Positions 1 to 11,975 of a stretch of 64,000 nt of DNA are shown in pieces (within the stretch, counting starts at the first letter, position 1; the number at the start of each line of letters is the position of its first letter). The position numbers and the translations under genes are program-made. The notes under the pieces were generated by a model. That model did no database searches, was not told the DNA's origin, and was given only the letters and a program-made list of their open reading frames with translations. The stretch is from Chrysomallon squamiferum (lineage: Eukaryota > Mollusca > Gastropoda > Neomphalida > Peltospiridae): NCBI GenBank assembly GCA_012295275.1, contig CM022677.1:7663922-7727921 (forward strand). The letters are read 5' to 3'.

Positions 1-409
1 CTGCCTATTGACTGGGTTCCTTCATTTTGAAAAAAAAACTAAACAACATTCTTAGCTGAAATAGATGAATTTTTTATTGCATACAAATTAACATTAAACA
101 TGATAACGCCCATTTCCCATCGTGATGTTTGCTTTATAATGAAGTAACTATTCACACCAGCCCAAAAAACACATTTACAGATTCAATATGTACATTTACA
201 ATGTCTTTGTGTTTGTTTTTACTGATCTAGGTTTCCAAAGGGGACATTTACATATAATTAAATTTGAATAGATTATATGCCATCAAATGAGAAATTTATA
301 TCATTTAAAATTTAAAATTAATGTGTTGACACAATATATTTTTAATGAATTTTTGTTTTTTTATAGATAATTGGGCCAACTAAATGGAAAAATGAAGACT
401 GGTGAATAT

Positions 410-545
410 TAGTAATAATTTTGATAACAGTAGTAATAGTAGTGGTAGTAATAATAGTAGTGATAATAATAATAATAATAATAACAATAATAATAATAAT
501 AATAATAAACTAGTAATAATAATAACAATAATAATAATAATAATA
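410..545. repeat. Imperfect AAT/AGT trinucleotide tract
   Basis: Interrupted trinucleotide microsatellite, shared with copy 2 near 25825-25915 but with a different repeat number. An apparent poly-leucine frame on the minus strand is only the repeat read as codons. Confidence 0.85.
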
Positions 546-1944
546 CATTCTTTACATTTCACCATTTGATATGAGACATTAACTTGAAAGACTCTGTCAT
601 TATCCATACAGAAATGACTGAAATAATGTTCTTAAACACTTAATAAAAAAATTCATACATATATATATATATATCCAATCCTTAGAAAATATTATAATAC
701 AGGATGGTATAAATATAAAATTACAGTAAGATTTTTTTTTCATGATGACTATGAGTGAATTACAAATTCAATAGTTTAACAAAGATACATCTGTTATGAA
801 TGATCAATACAGATAGTAAACTACTTTTGATTGGATAATATGTGTGAGAAAATCATTTTGATTGGTTTAAAAAACAGTTTGTAATATATATTTTGATAAA
901 TAATATATAAATATCAAATGTGATATAAAACTGACTGTTTTATTTTTATGTGAATATTTTTCTTTGTCTGATGTCATGTTATGAAACAGGACTTTTCAAT
1001 GGTTAAAACTCAGATCTATTCTACTGTTTGACTGGCCAGAAGTTCTAAGAAATAAATAATTTCATTGGTTAATTATTAAAGCTGTTCCTATCTTCATTGG
1101 TCAGCTGACGATCCAATCACCTCTCAGGATTTCATTTATAATTAAAGTGATTTTTCTGTGCACAGTTTTCACTGTTTGATTCAAGTGCTGAGTTTAAAAT
1201 GTAAATCAACTAAAACATTAACAAATATGTACAAAAATCTGGTAAGGTGAACAATTCATTTTTTTTCCCTTCTTTCTTTTTTTTTTCTTTTCTGTAATAC
1301 TATATGCTGTTTTGATGCTTCAAATGAAATTGGTGATTCTATAACAGTGATTTTACTTAGTACCAAAATATGAAAATAAAAATGGCAGTAAATGAAAACA
1401 CATTATTTGCAAACATAAAAAATTTAAGAATGCATAAAAATAAATAAATGAATAAAAAAGAACAAACCAGACACACAATGAAACAAGTCTATACAAGTTT
1501 CCTGCTCTGTTGACAGTATGTGTGAACTGATGTGTAATAATTATACAAAAATGTATTTGTTGGTACAGAACTTGAAAGTTATTTTTTTTGTGTGATCTGA
1601 ACAGTTGGATTTGTAATGAAAAAATTAAATATTTCTTCCTTCTTACTGTCATTTAACTTTTCTCAACACCTGAGCAGAATTCTAAATATTGTGTGTAGCT
1701 GGTAATTGAGTAGGAACTAGATTTAAAGACAGACTGGAAAATAAACAAAAATATCATAAAATGAAACATATCTTTTTTTACCAAGTTTATTCTTGAAAAC
1801 AAATGGTAGTTCTAAATACTTGTTGTATTCAAATTCAGCTATAAGTTTCAGGAAAAGAAAACAGAATCATGTGGGTTGTTGCTAACAGGTTTTTAGTAAT
1901 ATTTATATTATGTGTATAATCAACATACTTTTGCTGTTTTTAAC

Positions 1945-2159
1945 CTGTCAGGACATCTGACCTTTGACCATGGACAGTGACTGGCCGATGCAATGTTTTA
2001 TGCAATAAATGAACAGGAAATATGGTCACATTGCATGCTTTATCTTCTCTGTGACTTCTGATGTTCCATGCAAGGTGTGTCAGCCAAAGGGACGCAACTT
2101 GAGGTTTGTCTGCTTCAGTTTTTCGTTTTGGTTCACTGTTATTTGAGTTTTGGCTGCAG
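1945..2159 (-). other. Possible exon, conserved in copy 2
   Basis: A minus-strand open frame runs through this interval, bounded by an AG (ttattacaag before 2159) and a GT (cctgacag then gttaaaaa at 1945). The counterpart at 27339-27559 keeps the frame although the two differ by a 6-base in-frame indel and by small offsetting indels near 2000-2025. The shared peptide contains KPQVASLWLTHLAWNIRSH. I do not recognise the protein. Frame retention after indels hints at past coding, but the acceptor has a poor pyrimidine tract and no neighbouring exon is identified, so it could be an untranslated or neutral stretch. Confidence 0.3.
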
Positions 2160-2520
2160 CTTGTAATAAACAACTTTTTCAGTCTTCACAGTTTATGTTA
2201 ACAGTGAGAGAAGAAAAACAATAATAAAGAACAAAACAAATTCAAACACACTTTTGATATTTTTGTTTACATAACTGCCAGTTCACAGCAACAAGGTAAG
2301 GCTGTTGGTATCACAGCCAATATTCAAATATTAGTGAGAACAAAAATTACAAAAAGAAAAGAAAAACAATTATGCCTAGTGTTACTGGTTTATAGATAAC
2401 ACATGAATTATATCTGACAAACAACTAAAAAAAAAAATAATAAAAAATATGGTTTGTTAAATGGTTATAAAAATATGTAACATACATTTCAAAATAATAA
2501 TGAAATAGTGAAATATATGT

Positions 2521-2590
2521 ACAATCTGTGTCATGTGACAGCATCACCAGGCAGATTAATAGTGTGATACTGTCACATGACACAGATTGT
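2521..2590. repeat. Near-perfect hairpin with 21-base arms
   Basis: Bases 2521-2541 are exactly the reverse complement of 2570-2590. The arm begins acaatctgtgtcatgtgaca. After one mismatch the stem continues for five more pairs (atcac with gtgat), leaving a loop of about 16 bases. Such a stem could be a small inverted-repeat transposon relic, a pre-miRNA-like fold or a simple cruciform. The surrounding sequence gives no further clue. Confidence 0.85.
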
Positions 2591-2768
2591 ATAAGTTGTA
2601 CTGTTTATTATTACTTTACCTCGAGATGCTGGTCTTCTGTAGGTGCTCCCCATGTCTGCCAATTTTGTGTAAGTACATTGCAGGAAACTAACAGAAAAAC
2701 AAAAACAAAATAATCAATTTAAAAACATTGTATTATATTATTTGGATTTACAAAAAATATTTTGTGAC

Positions 2769-2836
<68 letters not shown>
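2769..2836. repeat. (AAT)n microsatellite
   Basis: About 22 uninterrupted AAT units in copy 1. The copy-2 counterpart near 28190-28375 is replaced by AAAT units, an inserted stretch and an ACT/AAT tract. Confidence 0.95.
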
Positions 2837-2934
2837 TTAAGAAAGAAATAAAATCAAAATCAAAATAGAATATTACATGTATACAAACAAATTAGATATT
2901 GATCAGATTTTACATTATAAATTACTATTCTCCA

Positions 2935-3020
2935 TGGATCCAGCTTAGTTCTCCCAGGTTTATGTGCTTATGGTATTGGTGTAATCCTAACTCTAATCCT
3001 AACCCTAATCCTAATAATGC
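2935..3020 (-). repeat. Dispersed element with TTAGGG-like units, copy 1
   Basis: The text ccagcttagttctcccaggt followed by degenerate CTAACC/CTAATC units is shared with 28465-28556 (same orientation). It appears reversed at 33640-33800, where a longer run of GGTTAG/GATTAG units precedes it. This looks like a short interspersed element whose end carries telomere-like degenerate hexamers, not a telomere. Confidence 0.55.
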
Positions 3021-3504
3021 TTTATAGCATCTTTAATTTATTGTAACAATTAACCACTTATTAAGTTTAGTAACAAATTTTCCATGAAAATTAATTAAAT
3101 GCTCTAGATAGTGTTTTGATTGTACATGTAATAATACATGTGAATAAAGCTTAAACACATAAATCTGAGAATAACAGATTTCAGTATTTCTGGTCCATTA
3201 AATTTAGCAATGGCTTAATTTAGATTAATAATAATAATTAGCAGGGTTTGAAAATAAGAACAGTAATAAACAAGTGAGCAAACTAATTTAATCTGCAAAT
3301 AAAAATTTAAAATAAAATTTAACAGAAAAGCTAATTTATGATATTACAGCCCTGTAATATTAAATTTATCATTTATAATTGATGATGATGATAAGGATGA
3401 TGAAGAGGATTAAAATGGAGACATTTACATGATGATACAGGAATATTTTATAGATGATAACTCAATTAATCTATAAATAAATGATATAAGGAATGTTAAC
3501 TTCA

Positions 3505-3547
3505 CAGACTGAATAAATTAGTGTATAATTCTGGCATACTCAGTCTG
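3505..3547. repeat. Short hairpin, 11-base arms
   Basis: Arms cagactgaata and tactcagtctg pair with a single mismatch around a 21-base loop. The copy-2 version (29627-29669) has the same design but a different single mismatch. Confidence 0.5.
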
Positions 3548-4079
3548 TTAAAGATATTTGTATGGAGGAATGATGTCAATGATGGAAAAATAAATATAGA
3601 GATTAAAAAAATAACAAATAAATAAATAAAATAATAATAAAAATATAAGAAGAATTAAAAAAATAATAAGATAAAGAAAATATAATGATTGTTGACACCA
3701 GAAACAAGAATAAAACAATGCTAATGGAAATAATGAAGTATTCTAAGGTATCCGGATTGTATACTACAATATAAATGTAAATACTGCATTAAAAAATTTA
3801 GTGTCTTTTAAAAACACTTCATTTATATTCTGATTATTGATAATATAAATGTGACTAAAATAAAGAAGAAATATTTTATTTAAGGACATACACAGCATGT
3901 TTTTACTAATTCTTTGTATCTTTAAAGGTAAACAACAATTCAGCTAATGAAAAAAAAAACCTGTTTCTGCAATCTGAACTGACACCCTGACAACCTAAAA
4001 ATCTGTTTTTAACATATACCTTTCCACAAAAAACAAACATACACCTCTTTTGGTAGATAACATTATTAGTCCTCCATGC

Positions 4080-4140
4080 AGAACTCATCCTGGAACACAA
4101 CAAACCTTGGCCATGCACTCTAACCACTGAGCCAGTCTAT
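4080..4140 (-). mobile_element. tRNA-like promoter remnant (possible SINE head)
   Basis: Read on the minus strand, 4134-4124 is TGGCTCAGTGG, a good match to the RNA polymerase III A box. It is followed by the tRNA-like text TTAGAGTGCATGG. I cannot find a clear B box (GGTTCGAATCC); only a degenerate stretch follows. The equivalent place in copy 2 (29870-29897) keeps the A box but lacks about 350 bases beyond it, as expected for a retroposed element or a deletion. No cloverleaf can be drawn, so it is not called a tRNA gene. Confidence 0.4.
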
Positions 4141-6235
4141 CCATCACTATAAGTTTAACACAACTGATTAAGTGAATACTTACAGAGTAGAGTTTGATTT
4201 GTATAGTTCCGAATCTCAACTCAGTTTTGTGAAAGCTAATGAGTACTGGGTGTTTCATGATATTTGACTTCCATTACAACAGCAAGATGCTGAATTAAAA
4301 TTAATAAAAATAATAATAAACCCTGCAATATAAGCTGTCTGATGAAATAAATCTTATTAACATTTAACTGAGGAGCACTCATTTAAAAATTCCTTTAATA
4401 TTAACTTTCTTTATTGGCAGCTTCTGAAATACTGACATTATATAAGGATCTTCAAAAAACCTGAAAGCATCCATTTTAAATAATACAAATATACTTACAT
4501 AGGTAAAAGCATTCATCAGTCTGTACACTAAAACTGAATATCAATTTTTCCAGTACAATAACAAATTTCATAAATTCATATAATATTAATGACCTTAATA
4601 ACAACAATAGTAGTAGTAGTAGTAATAGTAGTAATAATAGTAGTAAAATATATTAATAGTAAAATTAGCAATAATAACATAACAATAACAGTAATAATAA
4701 TTTACTATATACATTTTCACCTAATATTTGTTAATGAGAAAAAGAAGGAATGAATGTTTTATTCAACAACATGTATATAGCATTCATATTTTTGCTTTTG
4801 CATTTAACATGTTTTATGAAGGAATGTGGTAACTATACTGTAGCAAAAAGTGTCATGACGTGAAACACAAATTTCTTCATAGATCATTTTCAGAGCATTT
4901 ATTTTTTCTAGTTTTTTAAGAATAATTATAAGTGTTATATAAAGTCTGAAACTTGAGGTAATTCAAACAAAATGACAATGCACATAATACCTTTAATAAT
5001 TAGAATATATATCTTGAAATATTGGAAATTTTTTTAATATTTCACTCACATCTCATTTTTCATACAAATGTTCTTTAAAGTAATAATAAAAATAAAAAGA
5101 AGATGAAGTAAAAGAAAAAAACATTCAGTGGTAAGTATATTCAAAACATCGTGGTTTATCGAGACTAGTCTAGCCTGAGGCCTAGCGGTGGTTGACCCAT
5201 TTCTATGAACCAAAGTACCAAGAAACAGAACCGAAAGGAACACATTTGTTTTACCTCATCTAATTTTTCGGAAGGCGAATTTCCTCGATCCTCATATGCA
5301 GAGACTGTGTCCTAACCTAGAAATATATAATATATCCTACATATGCATCTATATACCACTACACAAATACAAACAATAGCAAAAAATTAAATTTACATGG
5401 CTGAAATAAGATTTATCCTATTTTGTTTCGCGTCAGCTGATTTCCGCTGTCTTTAATATCACAACATGCACGATGTCGACCGAGGTATCACACAGTTGTG
5501 GCTAAACACCTTTCAAACAATCAGAGGCTGAGAACTGTCACAGGATCAGTATACGTACACTTCCCCTACAGAGTAATATTACAATGCGGGATGTGGAACA
5601 CGGATGAGAGAATGAAAGGAATAAACGAGTAAACATGCAAAAGAAAATGTAAAAGAAAGGTACAACTTTTATAGAAATTATGAACTTTGATAGAATTAAA
5701 ACAAAACAAATATAATTAGAATGAAAAGAACGAAACAATAAAAGAACGGGAGACAGAATTAAAACACACTTAGAAATGGTGTTAGCGTCAGAATTAAGTT
5801 CAGTCCTTTCGTTAAGGTTACGTTTAAGGTATGTTATGGTTAGGATGAGGGTTATTAAAATTTTATTATCAATGTAACGATAATTTCCAAAATAACTGTC
5901 GTAGAGTAGGAATGGTTCAGGTGCATGAACGATCGGGTTCAGTCATATCTACAGTAGTGCTGAGTGTAGCCACACACCCTTATACATACCAAGACTGACT
6001 TTCTTGGAGTACCTCCACCAAATCTTGTTCTTCCTGGTACCTAACTTGGTATAGATGTGGCCACGATAACAAATTTTTGATACTCCGTTCTGACTCCATA
6101 GTAATTTTATTGATAGGTTTGTGGAATGTATTCTAATGATGGCACTAATGAGTCTCAGGAATGGTGCTCACTCACAGCTTTTATATTCATAGCATGGGTA
6201 ATTAAGTGGGAAGCCATCTGGGAAGCCATATACAG

Positions 6236-6356
6236 GGATATATCTGAAGATAAGATAAAGGGATATATCTGAAGATAAGATAAAGGGATAGATCTGAAGA
6301 TAAGATAAAAGGATAGATCTGAAGATAAGATAAAGGGATAGATCTGAGGACATGAA
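6236..6356 (+). repeat. 25-base minisatellite, about five units
   Basis: The unit gggatatatctgaagataag plus ataaa is repeated about five times. The copy-2 equivalent (near 34365-34400) carries a single degenerate unit, so the array expanded or contracted after the duplication. Confidence 0.9.
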
Positions 6357-7127
6357 GAGAAGGGATTACCCTTTGAATGGGTCAATTAGAGAATGGCTTC
6401 TTAACTGGCTTCTTAAAGAAAATGATAATTGAGACATTTTAAGAACCCGTTGGATAGGTCAATGACAATTAAAACTCAACTGGGTAACTTAATTGGGAAA
6501 CTGACTTATGTTAGAAAGATGTAGAGATATAGATTGACATAGTATTTATGGTGAAACATATAGATTATCAATTGGGGAATGATAATTAATGGATGAAAGA
6601 GCTGCATATTTATGATGAGTATTTAAGAAGCATTAAAAATATTGTTTAGCAAAAAAAATAATTTGAAATACCTTTAACATATTTAAAATAGGAATTTTAG
6701 TAAAAATGTAGTGTTTCTTTCTTTCCCATTGCTTTCTTTCCTACAACCATATTTTTAATAGAATATTTGTTCTCAACTGTCTTAAATCCTGACATCTGCA
6801 AAATCAAACCCATTGCATCTTATCTAAAAACAATAAATGGAAAACTATGCTGAAATTGTTATAATTCATATAATTTAAAACAAACAAAGAAAAAAAAAAA
6901 AAAAAAAGAGACTAGTCTTTCTGTGTTTTTATTTGTATTATGTATATATTGATCAAAATCTGTTTTTGTTGTCTGTCAACCAGCAGAAGATAATCTGACA
7001 TGATCATTATATATATATATATACACACACACACATACACACGTACATAAATACAAATCTTGTTTGAGTTTATGAAAACAAACATTAAAAGCAATAGCAT
7101 GAACACCAGTCATGCTGTACATCTGTA

Positions 7128-7130
<3 letters not shown>

Positions 7131-7183
<53 letters not shown>
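7131..7183. repeat. (CT)n microsatellite
   Basis: Uninterrupted dinucleotide tract. The copy-2 tract at about 35137-35216 is longer and has one interruption. Confidence 0.95.
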
Positions 7184-7184
<1 letters not shown>

Positions 7185-7186
<2 letters not shown>

Positions 7187-7460
7187 ACTCACTCTTTTTT
7201 TTATCTATTTACAAATACGTTAAACAGAGTTATTTCCCTTAGACCATTAACGCATATGCAATGTCAAGCTAAATTCGGTTTACTACATTTAGATGAAATT
7301 GGCTAATTCTATAAATGTTTTAGTAAAATATTCTAATAGTTAATATTAAATTCAACAGTTGATAAAGAGCCAGTTTTCATTTTTGTTGCTTTATTTGATT
7401 TATTATTATTACTTAATTAATTATTGAAAAATTCCTATTTCGCTTAAAACATTTATTTAT
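7185..7460 (+). repeat. Diverged internal repeat, unit a
   Basis: Aligns with 8880-9215 in the same orientation: both run through gagttatttcccttagacc, then atgaaa followed by ctaattct, then an ATT-rich end resembling cctatttcgcttaaaac. Both units also appear in copy 2 (35220-35470 and 36186-36500), so this repetition predates the large duplication. Confidence 0.65.
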
Positions 7461-7828
7461 TATTTTATTTCTTTTTCGATTTGTCTGTTCAGTAAAAACA
7501 ATGAATTTGTATACAACATATACACTATAAATCTCGAGCAGTCAGGTGACTCTGGGTTTCTTCGTGTGATATCTGCTTTGGTTTTGTATAATATAAATAA
7601 ATGAATAGTTCTTATTTAAAATTGTCATTTTTTTATTCAGTAGTAAACGTGTCACGCGAGTCTGGATTACGTCATTAGTTTTACAAGTTGTACCATGTAA
7701 AACAAGTTTCTAAGGAGGAGACAATTTTGAATCCTTTTTTAAAAATAAAATAAACTATACAGGAAAAGGTGAAGATGTTGAAGTGAATATAAACTACTCT
7801 GCTGGATAAGCTTAATGTTTTTGTTTTC

Positions 7829-7837
<9 letters not shown>

Positions 7838-7914
<77 letters not shown>

Positions 7915-7978
7915 CATTATTATTACATATATTATTATTATTATTATTACATATATTATTATTATTATTATTATTATT
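7838..7978. repeat. (ATT)n microsatellite
   Basis: Long, lightly interrupted trinucleotide array. The poly-Asn and poly-Ile frames seen across it are artefacts of the repeat. The copy-2 array (35840-35900) is much shorter. Confidence 0.95.
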
Positions 7979-8879
7979 GATAACGTGAGAAGAATGGTGA
8001 AAACGGAGATACACTTTACCTGAACGAGAAAACTTTGTGACATACTATATCATTGCTGCTTTATTATCAATGTTTTCTACAGTGTTTATAAAAAAATTAC
8101 TGAAGTTATAATTACAGCGACGCCTGTGCATATCTCTACAATCTGAGAGGTAGATAGGTAGACGGACAGCCGGACATACAGAGAGACAGACCGATCGATA
8201 GCTAGACAGACAGACAGATATAGAATTAAACAAGCCAAAACTGAACTGCGTAATTAATGTGACCAATAAAAGAAAAGATGTGAAAAGCGAGGTTAATGTG
8301 ATATTATATTATAACGCATGTACAAACATTTTCTTACAAGTTCATTTGCCTATCAAATCTATCGGCTTATTATTTAACTACATATGTAAACACCATCTCA
8401 GATATATCAACTTAACAACGTATCCTCTAAGGCAAACAGGTATACCAAACTCTTTCTTTTCTCTCTCTCTGTGTGTGTGTGTGTGTGGGGGGGTGAGTGC
8501 GTGTGTGTGTGTGGCTGTGTTTGTGTGACTGTTGATAATTGTTTCTTTATAATGACAGGTCAATATCTGACATAACGACATTAACGATAAAAACAACAAT
8601 AATTGCAATAATACTACTTAAAATGATAAAAAAAATATAATAATAATAATAAAGACAAAATATTCAAACAAGGGAAAAAGAAAAGATTAAGAAAGGAAAT
8701 AAAATGTTATTTCAGGGATATATTTATTATAAAGAAACAATTAAATTAAACAGAAATAAAAAATATAATATGTAGGTTTAAATAAAATCATTTTAGTGAA
8801 GTCAGTAAATTCAGTGAATGAAACACATTGAGGAGACTTAAGATGCCACTAGTGATCTTTCGTGTGTGTTTTTAATTTT

Positions 8880-9215
8880 TTCGACACTCAGTCTTTTTTT
8901 GTATATTTACCAACGTGTTAAATAGAGTTATTTCCCTTAGACCGGGAACTTCTGAAATATATTATTCCTCGCATATGTGAGGTGACGGTAAATTAGAGTT
9001 GCTGCTTTTAGATGAAAAGAACTAATTCTGTATAATGTTTTGTAGCAGGCAGAAACAGCTTATTAATATTCCCTGCGTTTTCTTTGTCTTTTAAATACCA
9101 CTTTCCTATATTTTTGATTTATTTAATGTGTTATTATTATTTATTGAATTATTGTAAAATGCCTATTTCATTTAATGTTTTTCAATCAATTTTATTTCTT
9201 TATTTTATTTATTTT
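8880..9215 (+). repeat. Diverged internal repeat, unit b
   Basis: Second unit of the pair described at 7185-7460, carrying the same core motif at 8925-8939. Possibly an old dispersed element that inserted twice, or a tandem duplication now 1.7 kb apart. Confidence 0.65.
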
Positions 9216-9328
9216 GGTTGAAAAAGAAAGAAAGACGCAGGAGATCACGGCTTGGTAATATGAACAACCATCCTTATCAGTTAAATAAGTTAGAAGGTTC
9301 AGAAAAGAGATGTAAAATAATTGAATTT

Positions 9329-9372
9329 GGAAGTTTAAAAACTTCCGAGAGCTCTCGGAAACTTCCGATCGA
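9329..9372. repeat. Overlapping palindromes
   Basis: 9343-9360 (ttccgagagctctcggaa) is a perfect 18-base palindrome. It overlaps ggaagtttaaaaacttcc at 9329-9346, itself nearly self-complementary. The copy-2 version at 36636-36653 has one mismatch. The text resembles back-to-back GGAA sites, but a regulatory role is only a guess. Confidence 0.6.
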
Positions 9373-9461
9373 AATGCAATATGGCAAGATCGAAGTCCGA
9401 TCAGTGTTTACACACTTTTAAACATATAGTCCTTTATATTGCAACCAATTCTATTTGGATT

Positions 9462-9664
9462 ATTAAAAGTAATTTGTGGAAGTATGTCAAATAACCAGTG
9501 CCTCAGATACATAGATGTCTACTACTGAGAAGTAATTGTTGTAAAGGTAGAAACATTTGTTTGTTGTTGTTTTAGTTTGTACCGTTGACGTAATGTACCA
9601 TCTCGTACCGATTTCGTATTATGCATTTTTCAGATATTATTAGATGTCACCAGCGAAAAAAAAA

Positions 9665-9696
<32 letters not shown>

Positions 9697-9850
9697 TAAA
9701 ATAAAATAAAATTATTTATTCTCTTTAAGTACCATAATGTGGACACGTTACTCTTTTAAAACTCCATAGCGGTCAGCTCTGAGTACGTAGCTGTAAAACG
9801 ATACTTGAAACCATTACAAATGTTTATTTTTATATTTATTTCCATTTTCA
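9462..9850. other. Unique AT-rich interval, no gene seen
   Basis: Follows the end of duplication copy 1. It contains an A-rich stretch with AAAT units (9656-9712) and nothing coding that I can support. Confidence 0.6.
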
Positions 9851-10050
9851 NNNNNNNNNNNNNNNNNNNNNNNNNNNNNNNNNNNNNNNNNNNNNNNNNN
9901 NNNNNNNNNNNNNNNNNNNNNNNNNNNNNNNNNNNNNNNNNNNNNNNNNNNNNNNNNNNNNNNNNNNNNNNNNNNNNNNNNNNNNNNNNNNNNNNNNNNN
10001 NNNNNNNNNNNNNNNNNNNNNNNNNNNNNNNNNNNNNNNNNNNNNNNNNN
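9851..10050. other. Assembly gap of 200 N
   Basis: Exactly 200 undetermined bases, probably a scaffolding gap of arbitrary length. The open frame spanning it is not evidence of a gene. Confidence 0.99.
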
Positions 10051-10097
10051 TTGGTAATGCTTCGTTCAGTTACGTATTGCTATGGCCTCGTATTTTG

Positions 10098-11430
10098 TTA
10101 TTTGTAAAAGACACAAAACAAACATTATTAAATATGCTGTTAATTCACTCACAGTCATACTGATATTTATGTGCTGATAAAATACACAGATCAAAGTTTA
10201 TAAAGGAAATCATATTTTGATTAGATTTTTTCAGAGTGTTATCTTTATCTTTGTTGTTTTCATTGGCCAATTATTATAAGAAGTGTTTTTGATAATATCA
10301 GTTATGTGTTTCAGTATGTATGTTGGTATGTCTCTGCAGATATGTGTGACTGTATTTGTGTGTGTGTGTGTGTGTGTGTGTTTTTGGTGTATGTGTCAGT
10401 ATGTATGTTGGTATGTCTGTTTGTGTCAGTTTTGCCTAAGTGAATGTGAGTGTGTGAGACTGTATTTTCTGTTGTGTGAATATTGTAATGTTTGTATATG
10501 TGTTAGTTGCTTTAGTGTCTTTTACTTGTGTTATATGAGTGCATGCATTTATGTCTGCACAAAATAGAACATAAACTCAGAAGATAAAGCATTAAATCAA
10601 TTTATTTAGTAAACTTTAATACAAAACAGATGTCTAGATCAATTTTTAATACTAGCTCCTGTTAAATAAAGTAATTAATTATTTGATGTACTAATTTAAA
10701 ACAGGTGATAAATTAGTAACAGCTGTAGTTAAATTATATTTTCTTTTTACAATATTTTTGTTATTTGTAAAAGACACAAAACAAACATTATAAAATATAT
10801 TGTTAATTCACTCAGTCATACTAATATTTATGTGCTGATAAAATACCCAGACCAAAGTTTATGAAGGAAATCATTTTTTTTTTCAGAGTTTTATCTTTAT
10901 CTTTGTTGTTTTCATAGGCCAATTATATCAGTTTTGATAATATCAGTTATTATGTATTAAATTTATGTTCTGCACTTTTTGTGTGAGGATGTGTCAGTAT
11001 GTATGTCAGTATGTCTCTGCAGATATGTATGACTGTATTTGTGAGTGTGTTTTGGTGTATGTGTCAGTATGTATGTTGGTATGTCTGTGTCAGTTTTGCC
11101 TAAGTGAATGTGTCTGTGTGTGAGACTGTGTATTTTCTGTTGTGTGAGTATTGTAATGTTTGTATATGTGTTAGTTTCTTTAGTGTCTTTTACTTGTGTT
11201 ATATGAGTACATGCATTTATGTCTGCACAAAATAGAATATAAACTCAGAAGATAAAGCATTAAATCAATTTATCATAAAACTTTAATAAAAAACAGATGT
11301 CTAGATCAATTTTTAATACTAGCTCCTGTTAAATAAAGTAATTAATTATTCGATGTACTAATTTAAAACAGGTCATAAATTAGTAACAGCTGCAGTTAAA
11401 TTATATTTTATTTTTACACTATTTTTGTTA
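10098..11430 (+). repeat. Tandem duplication, two units of about 660 bases
   Basis: Unit 1 (10098-10756) and unit 2 (10757-11430) both begin ttgttatttgtaaaagacac and both contain a GT-rich stretch with repeated gtgtcagtatgtatgt phrases. Both also contain tgtctagatcaatttttaat. Unit 1 has a longer (GT)n tract at 10357-10382. The Cys/Val-rich frame in unit 1 is the GT repeat in translation. No gene is recognised. Confidence 0.92.
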
Positions 11431-11943
11431 TTTTTAATTAATTAATTTTTATATTTGTTACAATTTTGCTGTTGAATTTGATTTTTTAATTCATTGTTAC
11501 TGTTTCTTGGTAAATAAAAAAGAGATATAAAATTGTTTTCAGGTTGTTAATTATTATTGATTTTGTTTTTAATTTGGATGGGAAATTGTATTTGCTTTCT
11601 TTATTTATTTCATATGTTTTAACAATATAACTAAAGTTTTATCAAAAGAGAGTTATTTCCCTTATGAAAATTATTATCCATGGTCAGTTGTTTATAATAT
11701 CATAAATTAATAATAATAATAATAATAATAAACTAACAAATGAATAAATAAATAATTGGGGTATTCATTCACACAAAACAGGAAAAATTACAAAATAAAA
11801 TGAAATGATTTGTATACTTTGTGAAGGCAATAATTGTATAAAATTGGGTCTAAGAATATTTTGAATTTTAACTCAATTCTCAACATATAAATGCTGGAAA
11901 AGTTATACTTATTCTTAAATATTACTCAAAAGGAAACAAAGGA

Positions 11944-11975
<32 letters not shown>

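Larger units (their letters stand above)
1..9461 (+). repeat. Segmental duplication, copy 1
   Basis: This segment recurs in the same orientation at 25268-36754. Long stretches match with scattered substitutions, beginning with the phrase ctgcctattgactgggttcc at base 1 (one mismatch in the second copy). The left edge may lie outside the window. The right edge is near 9461, where similarity ends after the phrase ctatttggat. Relative to the other copy it lacks about 1.5 kb (30308-31785 there) and about 330 bases (33555-33890 there). It has extra sequence near 3745-4100 and 8090-8875 and an expanded 25-base minisatellite at 6236-6356. No intact gene is recognisable in it. Confidence 0.93.

Noticed and set aside
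4080-4140. Functional tRNA gene
   Set aside because: Only an A-box-like stretch is present; no acceptor stem or B box pairs up.
7739-8043. Poly-Asn and poly-Ile reading frames
   Set aside because: They are an (ATT)n microsatellite in translation; the copy-2 equivalent has a very different length.
9805-10107. Open frame crossing the run of N
   Set aside because: The gap is undetermined sequence and cannot support a frame.
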